Source: Pontederia crassipes (lineage: Eukaryota > Streptophyta > Magnoliopsida > Commelinales > Pontederiaceae). From it: DNA of 64,000 nt. Shown piece after piece: positions 23,585 through 34,719 of the stretch. Each line of letters starts with the position of its first letter. Positions within the stretch are counted from its first letter, which is position 1. The DNA lies in the NCBI GenBank assembly GCA_030549335.1, contig CM060189.1, forward strand, positions 50,748,917-50,812,916, in the 5' to 3' direction. Under the pieces are notes generated by a model that made no database searches, was not told the DNA's origin, and saw only the letters and a list, made by a program, of their open reading frames with translations. Position numbers and translations under genes: made by a program.

Positions 23585-24457
23585 TGTCACGCCCTTACGC
23601 TTCGGATACGAAACACCAAACATGCGGCTCGACTAACCCTGCTCGATCGCCGATCAGCTCTCGTTTGGACGTGCCTTGGACCCCGGCCGTACACGCCCCG
23701 GATGCACAACGAAACACCCGCCCAGGAAAAAGAGAGGGAGGCTAAGAGTTTAGAGGAAAACTAGAGAATATTATTGAGCAATCTCAGATTGTCCAGGATG
23801 GTATTACAAGCCTTGATTACATGTCCTTTTATAGTGCCCAAGAGAAACAACTCCTAGTCTAAGTTAAGGACATAACCTATTAGGCATGCAAGCCCTTCTA
23901 TAGAAAAACCTCCTTTGAGTAGGAGTAGAAATCCATCAACCTTGGAGTCCTAGAAGAATTCGGCCAGCACTCCTTCAAAGTCCATCTTGAAGGCAAACTG
24001 GTCAGGCCGCCCTCCTGGCGCCATGCCATGTCCGGGGCGCGCCCCGGGTGCGCCCGTCGGGACAAGTCCTAGTCCTACTAGGACTAGGACTATTTTCCTG
24101 TGGCCTCTCCCCATCTTCATTCCTCCTATGATTAGGACTTCATCTCCAAGTGACCCTCGATTCAGAAGGAAGCTCCGTCCGCGCTCAAGTCCTACTCGAC
24201 CTAGGAGAGGTCTGAATTCCTATTCCTACTAGGAGTAGGAATCCTTCCGATCCTGCACTTCTCCACACGCTCGTCCTCCTACTCACGATAGGAGTCCAAG
24301 TCTTCATCTCCAGAAGCTCCTCCCTCCTCGTCGGACCTTCGGAGTGTTGGACGACTCCTATTCCTACTAGGAGTAGGAATCGCCCCGGCCATGCCCGCCT
24401 CCTCGCACGCATGGCCACGCCCGCTCGGGGCGCGCCCTTCAGTGGACAGGAGTGACA
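23585..24457 (-). repeat. 5' LTR of the nested gypsy element (873 bp)
   Basis: It starts TGTCACGCCC at 23585 and ends GTGACA at 24457, giving the canonical TG...CA ends with a short inverted terminal repeat. On the minus strand this is the upstream LTR, and the primer-binding site lies just left of it. Confidence 0.92.
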
Positions 24458-24560
24458 TGGCGGAGCAAAGCTGGGGCAGGATGTCATCAGTTGCAGCGAC
24501 ACCGAAGTCGTCGGTGTTGATCCGAATACTGGCCTGCCAAGCACCTGTTCAAAGATCTGA
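24458..24560 (+). pseudogene. Captured glycosyltransferase-like gene fragment, C-terminal part
   Basis: Immediately after the gypsy LTR the plus strand reads GGAKLGQDVISCSDTEVVGV followed by DPNTGLPSTCSKI and a TGA at 24558-24560. The frame continues naturally from MKGL at the left junction (18310-18321). It is the natural C-terminus of the captured gene, separated from the main part by the retrotransposon insertion. Only 11 bp separate its stop from the stop ending the kinase fragment on the other strand. Confidence 0.7.
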
Positions 24561-24574
24561 TCATTCATATTTTA

Positions 24575-24661
24575 GTGTTCGTTCATAGCACTTTGGAGCT
24601 CCGTCAGAGTAAAGGTCTTCCAAGAAGGGTTAAAGAAGGGCTGCAACTCAGCATGATCTCG
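24575..24661 (-). pseudogene. Captured receptor-like cytoplasmic kinase fragment, N-terminal flank part
   Basis: The minus strand encodes AELQPFFNPSWKTFTLTELQ followed by SAMNEH and then a TAA at 24572-24574. A PSW(K/R)xF(T/S) motif followed by an (E/D)LxxATxxF-type helix is what precedes the kinase domain in plant RLCK class VI proteins. On the minus strand it lies upstream of, and collinear with, the fragment at 17216-17486, and the two are separated by the inserted glycosyltransferase-like fragment. They probably come from one kinase gene with an internal deletion. No function remains. Confidence 0.68.
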
Positions 24662-25430
24662 GGGGCGACGGGCGAGCTCGGTCGGCGGCGGCGGCGGCGG
24701 GCGGGAGGGACGACATCGCGAGGGACGAGATCGGCGGCAGAGCTCGGCGACGGAGGGTGAGGTCAGCGGCGACGGAGGGCGAGGTCAGCGGCGGCAGAGG
24801 GCGAGGTGATCGGCAGTGGCGGGGCACGAGCTCGGCTGCGGAGGGCGCGAGATCGGCGGTGAGGAGCGAGGTGCGAGGAGGTCGAACGGTCTGCGGATCT
24901 GTTGGCGGCGAGGAGCTAGGAGGTCGGCGGCATCGCGGATCTGCGCAGATCTGTCAGCGGCGTCGCGAATCTGCGCAGATCTGATGGAAGCGGCGGAGGT
25001 CGGATCGGCGTGGGTGGCCGAATCGCGCGTCCGGCTCGGCGAGACGGTGGAAGGCGAGAGGTCGAACGATCGGCAGCGACGGCGGTGCACGAGATCGACG
25101 GTGGACGGCGAGAGGTCGAACGACGGCGGCCGATCTCTGTTGGCAGAGGTCTCGAGAGCATCCCGAGGGCGGCGGAGTCGTGGACGAAGAAGAGGGCAAA
25201 TGTCGTCCGGGGGCGAGTGGCGGAGACGTGATCGCGCAGCGCGGCGGAGGGCGCGTGAGCGAACGAAGAAGAGAGAGAGAGGATAGGGCTGCGGGCGGGC
25301 GGGCGGCCGAGGTCATTGAAAAAGAAAAAAAAGTAATCTCGGTCGTCGATCGAGATCGGACGGCCGAGAAAGATCAACGAATGTAGATCGTGGATGAAGA
25401 ATCGAGCGGCCCAGATGATGGTAGCAAACC
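24662..25430. other. GC-rich internal tract of the CACTA element
   Basis: The tract is dense in gagatcggcgg, gaggtcggcgg and cgaggtcagcgg motifs, repeated irregularly. Open frames occur on both strands at once, as GC-rich repeats give by chance (for example 24816-25286 plus and 24916-25377 minus); none resembles a protein. A purine run (gagagagagagga) sits near 25268. Comparable GC-rich blocks lie inside the CACTA elements at 3655-5434 and 26980-28159. Confidence 0.65.
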
Positions 25431-25672
25431 ACTGAAATGGGGACCAAGATTGTGATTGGACCCTAAAATTAGTGCTTATGAAAAATTATTAGACACCAAT
25501 ATCTTAATTGATTCCTGTAACATTTCTATTAGGCACAAATTAAATTTGTCTCTAAAATTAGAAAGAATTTGGGTCCAATTTTTCATTGGTCCCAAATAAA
25601 TATTTTTTGGGGACTTAATTATGATTGGTCCCAATAGTGTAGTCCCTAAATGTTAATTTTGTTGTAGTGTCA

Positions 25673-26035
25673 GTTTCTTCGAGGATCTTTTTGAAAAATG
25701 TCACCACTTTTCTTTTAATGAAAAACAAATTAATAGAAGTTAAAACATACTTTAAAAACTTATGACATTAAGGTAATTGAAAAGTTAGTAATAGAGATAG
25801 AGATAGCAAACACAAGACAAAAAAAATCAATGACAAAATTTCATTCAACCCCTTGGTCAGCGCTCCAATTTTTCTCGCATTGAGAGTTAAGATATCTAGA
25901 GATCCACTATCAACCATCTTCTTTATAAATTCAGACAAAGGTACAATTGTTTTCAATAAATTGAAATTGCTTTGAGAAATATCTATTGAAAGCTTACAAA
26001 TTTCATGTCTATAGCCATTTACTTCTGGATCACAC
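25673..26035. other. AT-rich spacer, no gene
   Basis: Nothing recognisable lies between the CACTA target duplication and the LTR fragment that follows. The minus-strand frame at 25768-26037 (89 residues) has no motif I know. Confidence 0.45.
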
Positions 26036-28210
26036 AAGGCACGGGTGAATTGGTGTTTTAGCGAAAAATATCAATTTGACAAAGTACATTTTAAAGTACA
26101 AAATCGATTCGATAAATTTTAAACCGACACAATAGAAATTAAATCACATACATAATATAGTAGGAAAGATAGGGAAAGAGAAAGTAAACATAGTAAGGCA
26201 AGGTTATTTATTGACGAGGTTAGGTCACGCCTTGGTTTACAACTCTACTCCGACTTCTTGATTTTGAGACCGCTTGAGATTCCATTAACCTTTCCTTCAT
26301 TTCAAATGGGACAAGGAAAAACTCTTTACACCACATTTCCTCTCTTTCACCTGTCATTCTTTGCTCAAAAATAGGCACACGTATTTTATAAAAGAGCACT
26401 CTTAATTGTTTATCTAGCCTGAGACCTAAGATAACATATCTACTACAAAGGAGATCATACCCAAATCTCAAAAACAAATGTTTATCTTTTTTACAATATC
26501 AAGCTTACATTAAGATATGAGAGAAAGAAGAGAAGATTCAACAATATGATTCATGAACTTCAAGAAATATTTTTTTCTTTGATGCTTGGTGTTTTACTTA
26601 AATGTTTTATCGATTATGCATGCTTGCACCTATTTTCTAGGCCTCTTTGGCTAATATTATTGTTGCCCTTGTTTTGGCAAAAAATAGTTAAAATTGTGCA
26701 TCAACGCGCAGACTAATCGATCACTTTGCCAGCTACTCGATTGGTCAACATTTTTCACTGACCAGTCCTTTAACCGGCACATCCAGTGATGTCATCGGTT
26801 GAATCATCGACGATCACTCATCATTTGGATTTGGTCTAGTGTTAATTATGCAGTCTTTGTCAGCCGCTGGCTTCAACCGGCCAACCGATTCTTTATCAAT
26901 CAAAAAAGTCAATTTTCCATACTCACCGATCGACCAGCTAACCTAACTTGTCATTGGTTCATCAGATCGACTAGTCGACCACTACAAGAAAATTGTCATT
27001 TTCCGACGGGCAATTTCTGACGGATAGAGATCCGTCGCAATTTACGACGGAAATATTTTTGACGGATTTTTCGACGGTTACAACCGTCGGAAATGAAAAT
27101 AATAAATTATGTAATTTATTAAATTATTATTTTATTTTTTGATGATTAGGAACGTTGATATTTCCGACGGATATCCATCCGTCGTAATTTTCGACGAATT
27201 TTCCGACGATTACGACTGTCAGAAATGAAAATAATAAATTATGTAATTTGTTATATTATTATTTTATTTTTCGACGATTAGGAACGTCGATATTTTCGAC
27301 GGATACCCATCCATCGTAATTTTCGATGGATTTTCCGACGGTTACGACCGTCAAAAATAAAATAATAAATTATATAATTTGTTATATTATTATTTTATTT
27401 TTTGACGATTAGGAACGTCAATATTTCCGACGGATATGCATCCGTCGCAATTTCCATAACCGTCGCAATTTCCGACGGTTCCGACCGTCGGTTATAATTA
27501 GCGATTGTTCAAACCGTCGATAAAATAAAAAATAAATATTATATATAACTAAATATAGTATTTTATTTTTATAATTAAAGAATTTTTGATGGTCACAACC
27601 GTTGGTAACTTATAAAATAATTAATATATGCTTTTCTGACGGCCAGAGCCGTCGGTAATTAAAATTTCGTTATCCCATTTTTTTTTTCGTTTTTCCGCTT
27701 TCTCATCTTTCAACTTATATATATATATAATACCCCTTATATTATTTCTTTCCTCATCTCCTCTATCCCTCCTCTCCTCTCTCTCTCCCCCTCTCCCTCT
27801 CCCTCTCCCGGCCGGCGAGCTTCTGATCGGACGTCAAGCGTCGACCGCCGACGACCCTCTCCCGCCGGTCTCTCTCTCTCTCTCTCTCCGGCCCGGACTA
27901 TCAGGCGGCCGGATCGCAGGTCACGACCGCCAAATTTTTGACAATTTTGTCGACCGCGGCAAATATCGGTGGTCGTGACGTCGAAAATTCGTCGAAATTT
28001 CCAGTGTTTCTTTCTCGACCGTCGGAAATTGATTTATGACAACCATTTTTTGGACGTTCCGATTCCATCAAAAAAATCATCGAAAATGACATTTTCGACG
28101 GTTTTCGAGAAAATTACAGACGGTTTCGATCGTCTGTAATTTCCATTTTTCTTGTAGTGGACCATCTTTCCCTATTATATAGTAACCTATTGCACGGTTA
28201 TCGAGGAATG
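26036..28210 (-). mobile_element. Copia (SIRE/Maximus-like) LTR fragment, split by a CACTA element
   Basis: The minus strand contains a caccaattcacccgtgcc-type end (26036-26055) and, further in, text related to the solo LTR at 40161-41486. Shared points are a pair of rRNA-unrelated 'gaccag/cgattggtc' blocks near 26720-26980 and the region describing an 'ttctccacaca'-like leader near 26220-26400. The exact right limit is uncertain. The CACTA element at 26980-28159 interrupts it. Confidence 0.4.
26980..28159. mobile_element. 1,180-bp non-autonomous CACTA element
   Basis: It starts CACTACAAGAAAATTG at 26980 and ends with the complementary ttttcttgtagtg at 28159. The trinucleotide GAC flanks both sides (26977-26979 and 28160-28162). 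Subterminal ttccgacgg/ccgtcggaa repeats are dense across 27000-27650 and 28010-28140, the same type as in 3655-5434. A (CT)n and GC-rich block occupies 27750-27900. No protein is encoded. Confidence 0.92.
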
Positions 28211-28374
28211 ATATGATTTTTAATATTTTGTAAAGCTAACAAGATTATATACAATTTTTTTAATAACATGTTATATCAAAATATAAATGAAACATATCCG
28301 CATATTAATTTTAAGTTCAGTGCATAAAATAACTCATTCCTATTTAACTTTTTCGGCACATTAAATATTCCTTT

Positions 28375-28796
28375 GTAACACATTAGTCCCCAAAATCTTC
28401 ATTGATAACATCAACCATCGTTCAACAAAGTCGAAGTCATCATTCCATCAAATTGGATGTTCGGACTCAAGGAACTCCTAACTAGTACTCATTGTGTTGA
28501 GATTCTTTATGATGGTCATCCACTTGGTTAACTCTTCCAAGGTTAATTTACAGTTAACCAAATTATTAATTACTTCCTGTATAACTCCTTAGGGCACGTC
28601 TACTTAACTTTGTTACTCATATTGATCATGAGTAGAAATTATGTATAATTTCATACTAATTCATTTCGTCGATAATATATGTTAAATCATGACAACTTAT
28701 TTTGGATGGTGTGACAGTTGTTCATGATGTTTTTCACATGGAACTTAACTAACTTTATCTTGAGAAAGGCCTATGACTTTAGCTCTCATATCAACT
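28375..28796 (-). repeat. Gypsy internal-region remnant upstream of LTR copy 1
   Basis: It is collinear with 35213-35633 (shared blocks tagtccccaaa, attctttatgatggtcatc and ctttagctct). The minus strand retains a faint gag-like reading. It ends with a degraded primer-binding-site region (gctctcatatcaact). Its presence left of LTR copy 1 means the structure is internal-LTR-internal-LTR, not one simple element. Confidence 0.6.
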
Positions 28797-29940
28797 ACAA
28801 AAGTTTACCCTGTTTCTACATGACAATTGGACTTATTTTCGGCAACATTACTTACAATTGCTTCTTCTTGTTCTTTGACCGATCGATTTAATCTTATCTA
28901 ATAATCACTATTTTTTACATAAATTGTGGAAGCAATTCTAATTCTAATAAAGTGCGGAAATTAATCATCGATGCTACCTACCAAATAAAAGGCTTGTTCA
29001 GCAAGACTGTCTAGTTATCACGAAAGGATCAATTGAAACCCCCTAATTGTTTCTCTACTAGATATGTCTTTTTCATTCTATCATAGCTTACAACTTTCAT
29101 CGTACTGCGCTCTCCAAAGAGCAACTCTTCCCCTTTTTCTGAATCCATTTCACATCAGTAACACGACCCTTCCACCTATAATAACTCAAATTTTATTTGC
29201 GGATCAGATTATCAGTATAGTATAAAAGAAGAAACTCCAGATATTTGCTATCTTTCATGCATAACTTAAACTTATATTTTTTTCATCAAATGCAATTTAC
29301 CATGGTTCCTTGTTATGTACTTTTCACATGTGGGCTTTCTTTGACCAAGGGGTTTTTCAACCTAATGGTTGTATGTGACCAAAAGATTTTCTTTGTTCCA
29401 ATAGTTTTACTTGACCAAAAAGTGATCAATTAGTAATGGATAAAATCATAAAAAATGATAATATTTAATTACAATATTAACTTTTTTATCAATCTTGTTG
29501 TCATTCAAATTTTCATTAATCCATAAAACAAGCAATAGAATAAAGTCTACAAACTATCACTAAAACTCAGATTGACTCGCCTTAAACCTGATCCAGGGAT
29601 TTAGAAACTCAGGTCGATCACAATAGACTTGGGTCGGGTCCTAACAAGAACTATTAACATTCAACTTTTACAAAACTTAGGCCAGGTATATGACCGATCA
29701 GGGCTGGGTGGTCCCAACAAGACATGAGACACCTAAAAGTTCATATTCTTACTTTAACGTAGAGAGTGGGTCGGGTTACACAAAATTTGGGTCGGTCGTC
29801 ATGGTCGTTCACCGAATGCTTGGATGATACTTTTCCTATTCTAACTTAGAACCTGGGCTATAAAACCGGGTCAACGAAACCATACTCTGAACCCCCAAAA
29901 ACATCAAAACATACTCTAAATTAGAACTCGGCCCGGGCCA

Positions 29941-30360
29941 CTTCCTCACCGCCCTAGCACTGAGATGACCTGATGCAAAAATATTAGCACCACCTAATGC
30001 CGACGCCACACTTGCGCTATATTTGGCAAGCCAACAGTAACATAGTAGCATCACATTGGCGTCGAAAGTGCGGAGGCACTATTTTCGGTCAATTTAGCAT
30101 CGACATACGGTGATGTCATGGTTGGACTATATTTTATCGCGCCTTCTTCTTTTGGCACGCTCATTATTGTGATGGTATAACACTGAGAGGGTTGACGATT
30201 TGGCGTCGACTACTCGTAACGCTAATGCGACACTAACTTGACGCCATTGAGAGGCAACTAGTGTCGACATCCTTTCGACGCTAGTGCGACGTTGTTCGAA
30301 GTAGCGTCGCCTCTTTTGGGATGCTAAGTGGCATGACTATTTGGCATATTTCTTGTAGTG
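29941..30360. mobile_element. CACTA remnant
   Basis: The right end, tttcttgtagtg (30349-30360), matches the CACTA termini elsewhere in the window. The interior has repeated gcgtcgac/gacgctagtgcgac motifs suggesting subterminal arrays. Comparison with LTR copy 2 shows the matching sequence is interrupted here. The left terminus is not recognisable. Confidence 0.6.
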
Positions 30361-30589
30361 GTCAATGAAATTGTGTAAGAAAAAACATCGCAAACCTAGG
30401 TCGGGATCTAATCAACTCGATTGGGTTCTGGCATAACAGAATTGCAGTGACTATTCATGAACTTTGGCCAAGATTTCATATAACAAAATTACGATCTAGA
30501 TGCACTATTGACTCAACGGTGTAATGTACGTGACTTGAATAATACTCTCACTTTACAAAAAAAAATTCCGAATAAGCTTCAAAATTTAT

Positions 30590-33500
30590 AAATCCTTAGT
30601 ACACGTGACGAGGCTGCAAGTGCACAACAATCGATGTAGTACTTAAGGATCGGTCCACATGAATAAAGCTGAAAAGTTTACACTTGATCGAAATTGTTTC
30701 GAAGGAAAAGTTGAGTATACAAAAATCATTTAAAGTGAGGAAGTGAAATACTAAAATAATGCATGCAAAATTCAACATATTTTAGTTTATTATTTTATTA
30801 TTTTTTTTCTATAATTTTATCATTGCATGCACTATTTTAAGTATGTTTTAGTCATAATTTTGGATTTATTGATTCTATGTATTAATTCTTGAAGTATTAT
30901 AATTTATGGGCAGATTAACTTCGTTATTTTAATTAACTGGCAGGAAAAAGAAAATTTTCGGGCTCAGATGAATCGTAGACGCAAATGACTTCGAGCTTCT
31001 AGTGCAAGGCACCAAACTCATCCAAATCCGAAGGGGCCAAACTCATAAAGGGGCGAAATCGATGGAGTGACTAAGGGGCCAAATTTATAAGGAGTGATTT
31101 TCTCCAAACTCATAAGGAGTGAAATCTAGGGAGTTACATCATATTGGGCACAAAAAATCAATGGAGATTTGTTATGGGAGTAATGTCGGGCCGCCACTCT
31201 ATATTTATGGGAGTAATGTCGAGATCATATAGTTATTGGGCAAGGTTATCACCTTTCATCACAAGGCAATTTTGGGGGCCAAACTCATTATATCACCAGG
31301 CCAAAGATTATGATTCAATGGAATTAAAAGCTTATCTTGGGAGTGAAATGCAATTGGTTATATCACCATTAGGGAGCCAAAGCTATTTCGAGAGATTTGT
31401 TGGCGAGAATCAAATCTAAATGAGTTTCATTGGGCGCAAAACTAATATTTGGACTACTTTTTGCCATGATTCCTATCAATAGGAGTTTTACGGGCACTAA
31501 AGCAATTGACTTTTATCTTTGGCAGATACTTTATCTATTTTATAGGCCAAGAAATTTTATCATTAGGCACCAAAGTGGAATAAGTTGTAACAACTTGAGT
31601 CATTTTATTCGGAAGAATTTAAAATTGGTCGTAAGATATTATTAACCGTGATCAACATGAAGAACGTCCTCACCTATAAATAGAGGAAGAAGTCATCATC
31701 TCAATTCGTGTCTTGAAGTGTAGTTTTCTTCTTTGATGCATCGAGAGTTTGTAGGCTTCGACCGAGAAAGAGAGAGAGTTGGACAACTGATCCAGACACT
31801 CCAAGGACAATCGAGGGATCCTGATTTATTCTTGGTGTAATTATTTCGATTATTATTGTTATTTTGTTATTATCTCTCTACAATTATAGGATGAACTTCA
31901 TGTTTTAGTTATTTTATTTTAGGAGATTAGTATTGAAGGGAAATATTGTGAACCCTTATTTTATTATTGAATTTCTTTTGATCAATTTTTAATTGTGTTT
32001 AATGCTTTTGATTTGATTATTAAAATTTCTGGGTTGAGTATTATCAGTTTGTGGACTACTTGATTTCATATTTTATTTAGTTAAATTAAATGATTTATTG
32101 TGAAATTAAAAATTGACATAGGTCTAATAACTAATATGTGGAGAATTAGATATGTGTGCTCTCTTAATCTATAACAATTTGTGGAGTGATTAATAGTCTA
32201 GGATTTTCATATTAATGCATCTTATTTTTAATCCCATCTTCATGAATACCAGTTTGTGGGACTTCAGTTTTGATTAAATTTAAGATAGTTTAATTTGCTT
32301 GATTAAATAATAGAATTACCAGTTTGTGGACTCTATGATTTTGATCTCGTAAATTAATAACTCAGAAAAATTTTAATCTATCTTAAGAACTTTAATTTAT
32401 CTTTTCTGGCTCACATATTTATCCTTAATTTATTATCATTCTAAGACCTAACTTCAACACTATTATCTTATCTTATTTTAAATATCTATTTTATAATTAT
32501 AAAAACCTATTTTCAAAATCTATGTTTTGATGTATTATTAATTTATAAAATCAGATATTGAATTAATAATATTCCTCGTGGGTTCGACACTCTTTACTTC
32601 TATTTACTATATTACTTGAGCGACTAGTGCACTTACTAGCGAATTTATTTTTGCTACATCATTTTACGCATCATAAAACTAGAAATAATATCAAAGGAAG
32701 TTACACTAATTTTTATGGGGGGGTTTTTAATGTAAAAATAGATAAATATTATAGTAGATAAACACTAGGGCTTAAGGGCTATTTTATGAGTTATGTTTAA
32801 GATAAAAACTTGTAAGGTAGCAGTAGAAGCGTACCTTCGGACTTAGAGGAATCCTAAGACGTATATCAAGACTCAGTCAACCTTTTGATCTGTACTGAGT
32901 CCTGACAAGTAATAATCCCTCTCGGGTGGAGAGAGAAAGTAGAGAAAAATTCTGACAGTCCTCTCGGCCCTATTCAATACTAGTCATTAGTGACTCTTTA
33001 GACACAACTCGACCATCGAGCTACCTCTCGGTACCGTACGACAATTGAGGAATAGATTGTCCTATCGAATAGGAGTCATTAACACTAAGGAATAAAAAAT
33101 AGTCCTAACGAAGGAAGAAGAAACTTCAGCAAAATAGATGATCTTGGAGTACTCTAGGTCCACCTCTCGGTCTCACCACAGAACTAACCAGCACACGTCC
33201 TTCTCTTGGGCAGCCTCCTTGCTTTTTTTATAGTCTAAGGGGTTTGGGCCGCATGTCCACTTATCTTGTTGTTTTCTTATCTCCTTATGCTCACTTTTTT
33301 AGTCAAAGAAATATGCTTGAAGTTCCTTCTTGGCTGTCACCTTTATAGTTTTTTTAGCTGCTATTTTGTCTTTATTTGTCCATAGAGTGTAGAGGAAGCT
33401 TCATTCTTCTTGTGGAAGAAAATCTGCCAACGTGGAAAGGTGTTCCTCAAGATGTTTGCTGCTTTCGACATGTTGCCTTCTTGAACCATGTCATTTGCTC

Positions 33501-33765
33501 TCAAATTTGTGTAGGGGTATACACGTGTATGCCCTTATAAAGTGTGTAAGTGATGGCATATACCTTCATGCCCCATGTTGTTTGCTAAGATTTCTACATG
33601 AAAAATAATGAAAACAAATAATAATATCCCAGAAATGCATATTAATAAGATAGATGTGGAGAAATAATAAAAGTTGCAATCCAGTCATAAAGCATATATT
33701 CGAGCATGAAAATGTGACAAAACATAAAAAAATATGCTGAATATAGATGAAAAGTAAATATAATT
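30590..33765. other. Nested repeat DNA, unclassified
   Basis: 31650-32683 is an inverted relative of 38084-39030 (shared motifs: agcaagtgcactaatcg/cgactagtgcacttactagc, and a run ending acgcatca/tgatgtgt), so it probably belongs to a second LTR family. 31020-31110 repeats the phrase ggggccaaactcat. 32690-33765 shows no structure I recognise. There is no gene. Confidence 0.45.
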
Positions 33766-34457
33766 TCTTCACATGAACTATCTTGTAGAACTTATTTTTG
33801 GATCGTAAAAAAACATGAAATGTATTTTATTCTTTCTTTAATTTTATTGTTCTATTAAGAAATCACATCGAAAATTGAGCACAAAATCTGTATGTAGATA
33901 GAACTACTTGAATAAGAATCTTTGTGAATGTTTTTCGGGGAAACAGAGGGGCTTTAGATGATGACTTTGGTGTTCTTTAAAGAGGAATGTACTATGAAGA
34001 AATGACCAAAAATTGCAATGAGCACGAACATTGAGAAGGGAGAAAACATGTTCAAAGTTGGAGGAAAAATATGACATGAAGGGGAAGAAAGGTGGGTAGA
34101 GAGAGACCCATGGGATCTTATTTATAGAGAAAAGTCTTCCAAATTCTAATCTAATTAAAATTCAACCATACTTCTTAATCATACTTTATCTTTTATTTTA
34201 TTCCAAATTTTCATAATTAAATAATTGAATTAGTATCATTATTCCTTTTAAAATAATAATTTATTATTTTTTATTTTCTGAATAATTTTAACTTATGAAC
34301 CCATAATTTAAGTCTCATTATTAGTTCTATTCCAACTTACTGCAAACTTGACTCATAATCCTCTTTTAATTATCTTTTATTTTATTTTATCACTCTTAAA
34401 GATAATTTATCAAAATTTTGGAGTAAAATATTATTATTTTATCTTTTGAATATTTTT

Positions 34458-34672
34458 AACTCCGCCTATGTTTTATAGCCGGTCCCAAGCTCGGATAAAG
34501 GAAGAGGGTTGTGTTAGGCCCCGACAGCCAGCGTAAAACCCTGTCAAATCTCATGAACATGGATCAACGAATATACTGTCGAATCTCATGAACATGGATC
34601 AACGAATATACTAATAGAGCGGAATGGCGTCGTATGATCCATGTAGCCAACCTCACATAGTAGGATAAGGCT

Positions 34673-34719
<47 letters not shown>
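34458..34719 (+). mobile_element. Short non-LTR retroelement (Au-SINE/RTE-type), 262 bp
   Basis: It contains gtcccaagctcggataaagg, ggaatggcgtcgtatgatcc and ggataaggctttg followed by (TTG)n. It is flanked by a 17-bp target duplication, atcttttgaatattttt (34441-34457 and 34720-34736). A 35-bp block is duplicated in tandem at 34542-34576 and 34577-34611. I see no convincing pol III A/B boxes, so it could be a SINE or a 5'-truncated RTE LINE sharing this tail. Confidence 0.85.

Larger units (their letters stand above)
18314..24457 (-). mobile_element. Ty3/gypsy LTR retrotransposon nested in the CACTA element
   Basis: It has direct LTRs at about 18322-19187 and 23585-24457, an initiator-Met-type primer-binding site and a polypurine tract next to the correct LTRs. 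The gag-pol order (gag, protease, reverse transcriptase, RNase H, integrase) on the minus strand identifies Ty3/gypsy. The C-terminal FHVSMLKRF block after integrase is typical of the chromovirus side of the superfamily, but no chromodomain is recognisable. The LTRs differ at many positions (I judge roughly 10% by eye), so the insertion is not recent. The left LTR has lost its first eight to ten bases, and no 5-bp target duplication survives. Confidence 0.92.
16617..25669. mobile_element. Large CACTA transposon carrying host gene fragments (Pack-CACTA)
   Basis: The left terminus is CACTACAACAAAA at 16617 and the right terminus is its complement, ending gttgtagtg at 25669. The trinucleotide TCA flanks both ends (16614-16616 and 25670-25672). 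Subterminal ttggtccc/gggaccaa repeats occur at both ends (16670-16930 and 25440-25640), the expected transposase-binding arrays. No transposase was found, so it is non-autonomous. Inside lie, from left to right, a kinase fragment (minus), a glycosyltransferase-like fragment (plus) split by a gypsy retrotransposon, a second kinase fragment (minus) and a 770-bp GC-rich tract. Without the retrotransposon the element would be about 2.9 kb. Its boundaries are well supported. Confidence 0.92.

Noticed and set aside
24785-25386. Several overlapping frames of 70-156 codons on both strands
   Set aside because: They are Arg/Ala/Gly/Ser-rich translations of a GC-rich repeat tract with no domain motif, and several strands and frames are open simultaneously.
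26036-26979. A second complete copia LTR
   Set aside because: Only one end is convincing, and similarity to the solo LTR at 40161-41486 is loose by eye, so it is listed as a low-confidence fragment.
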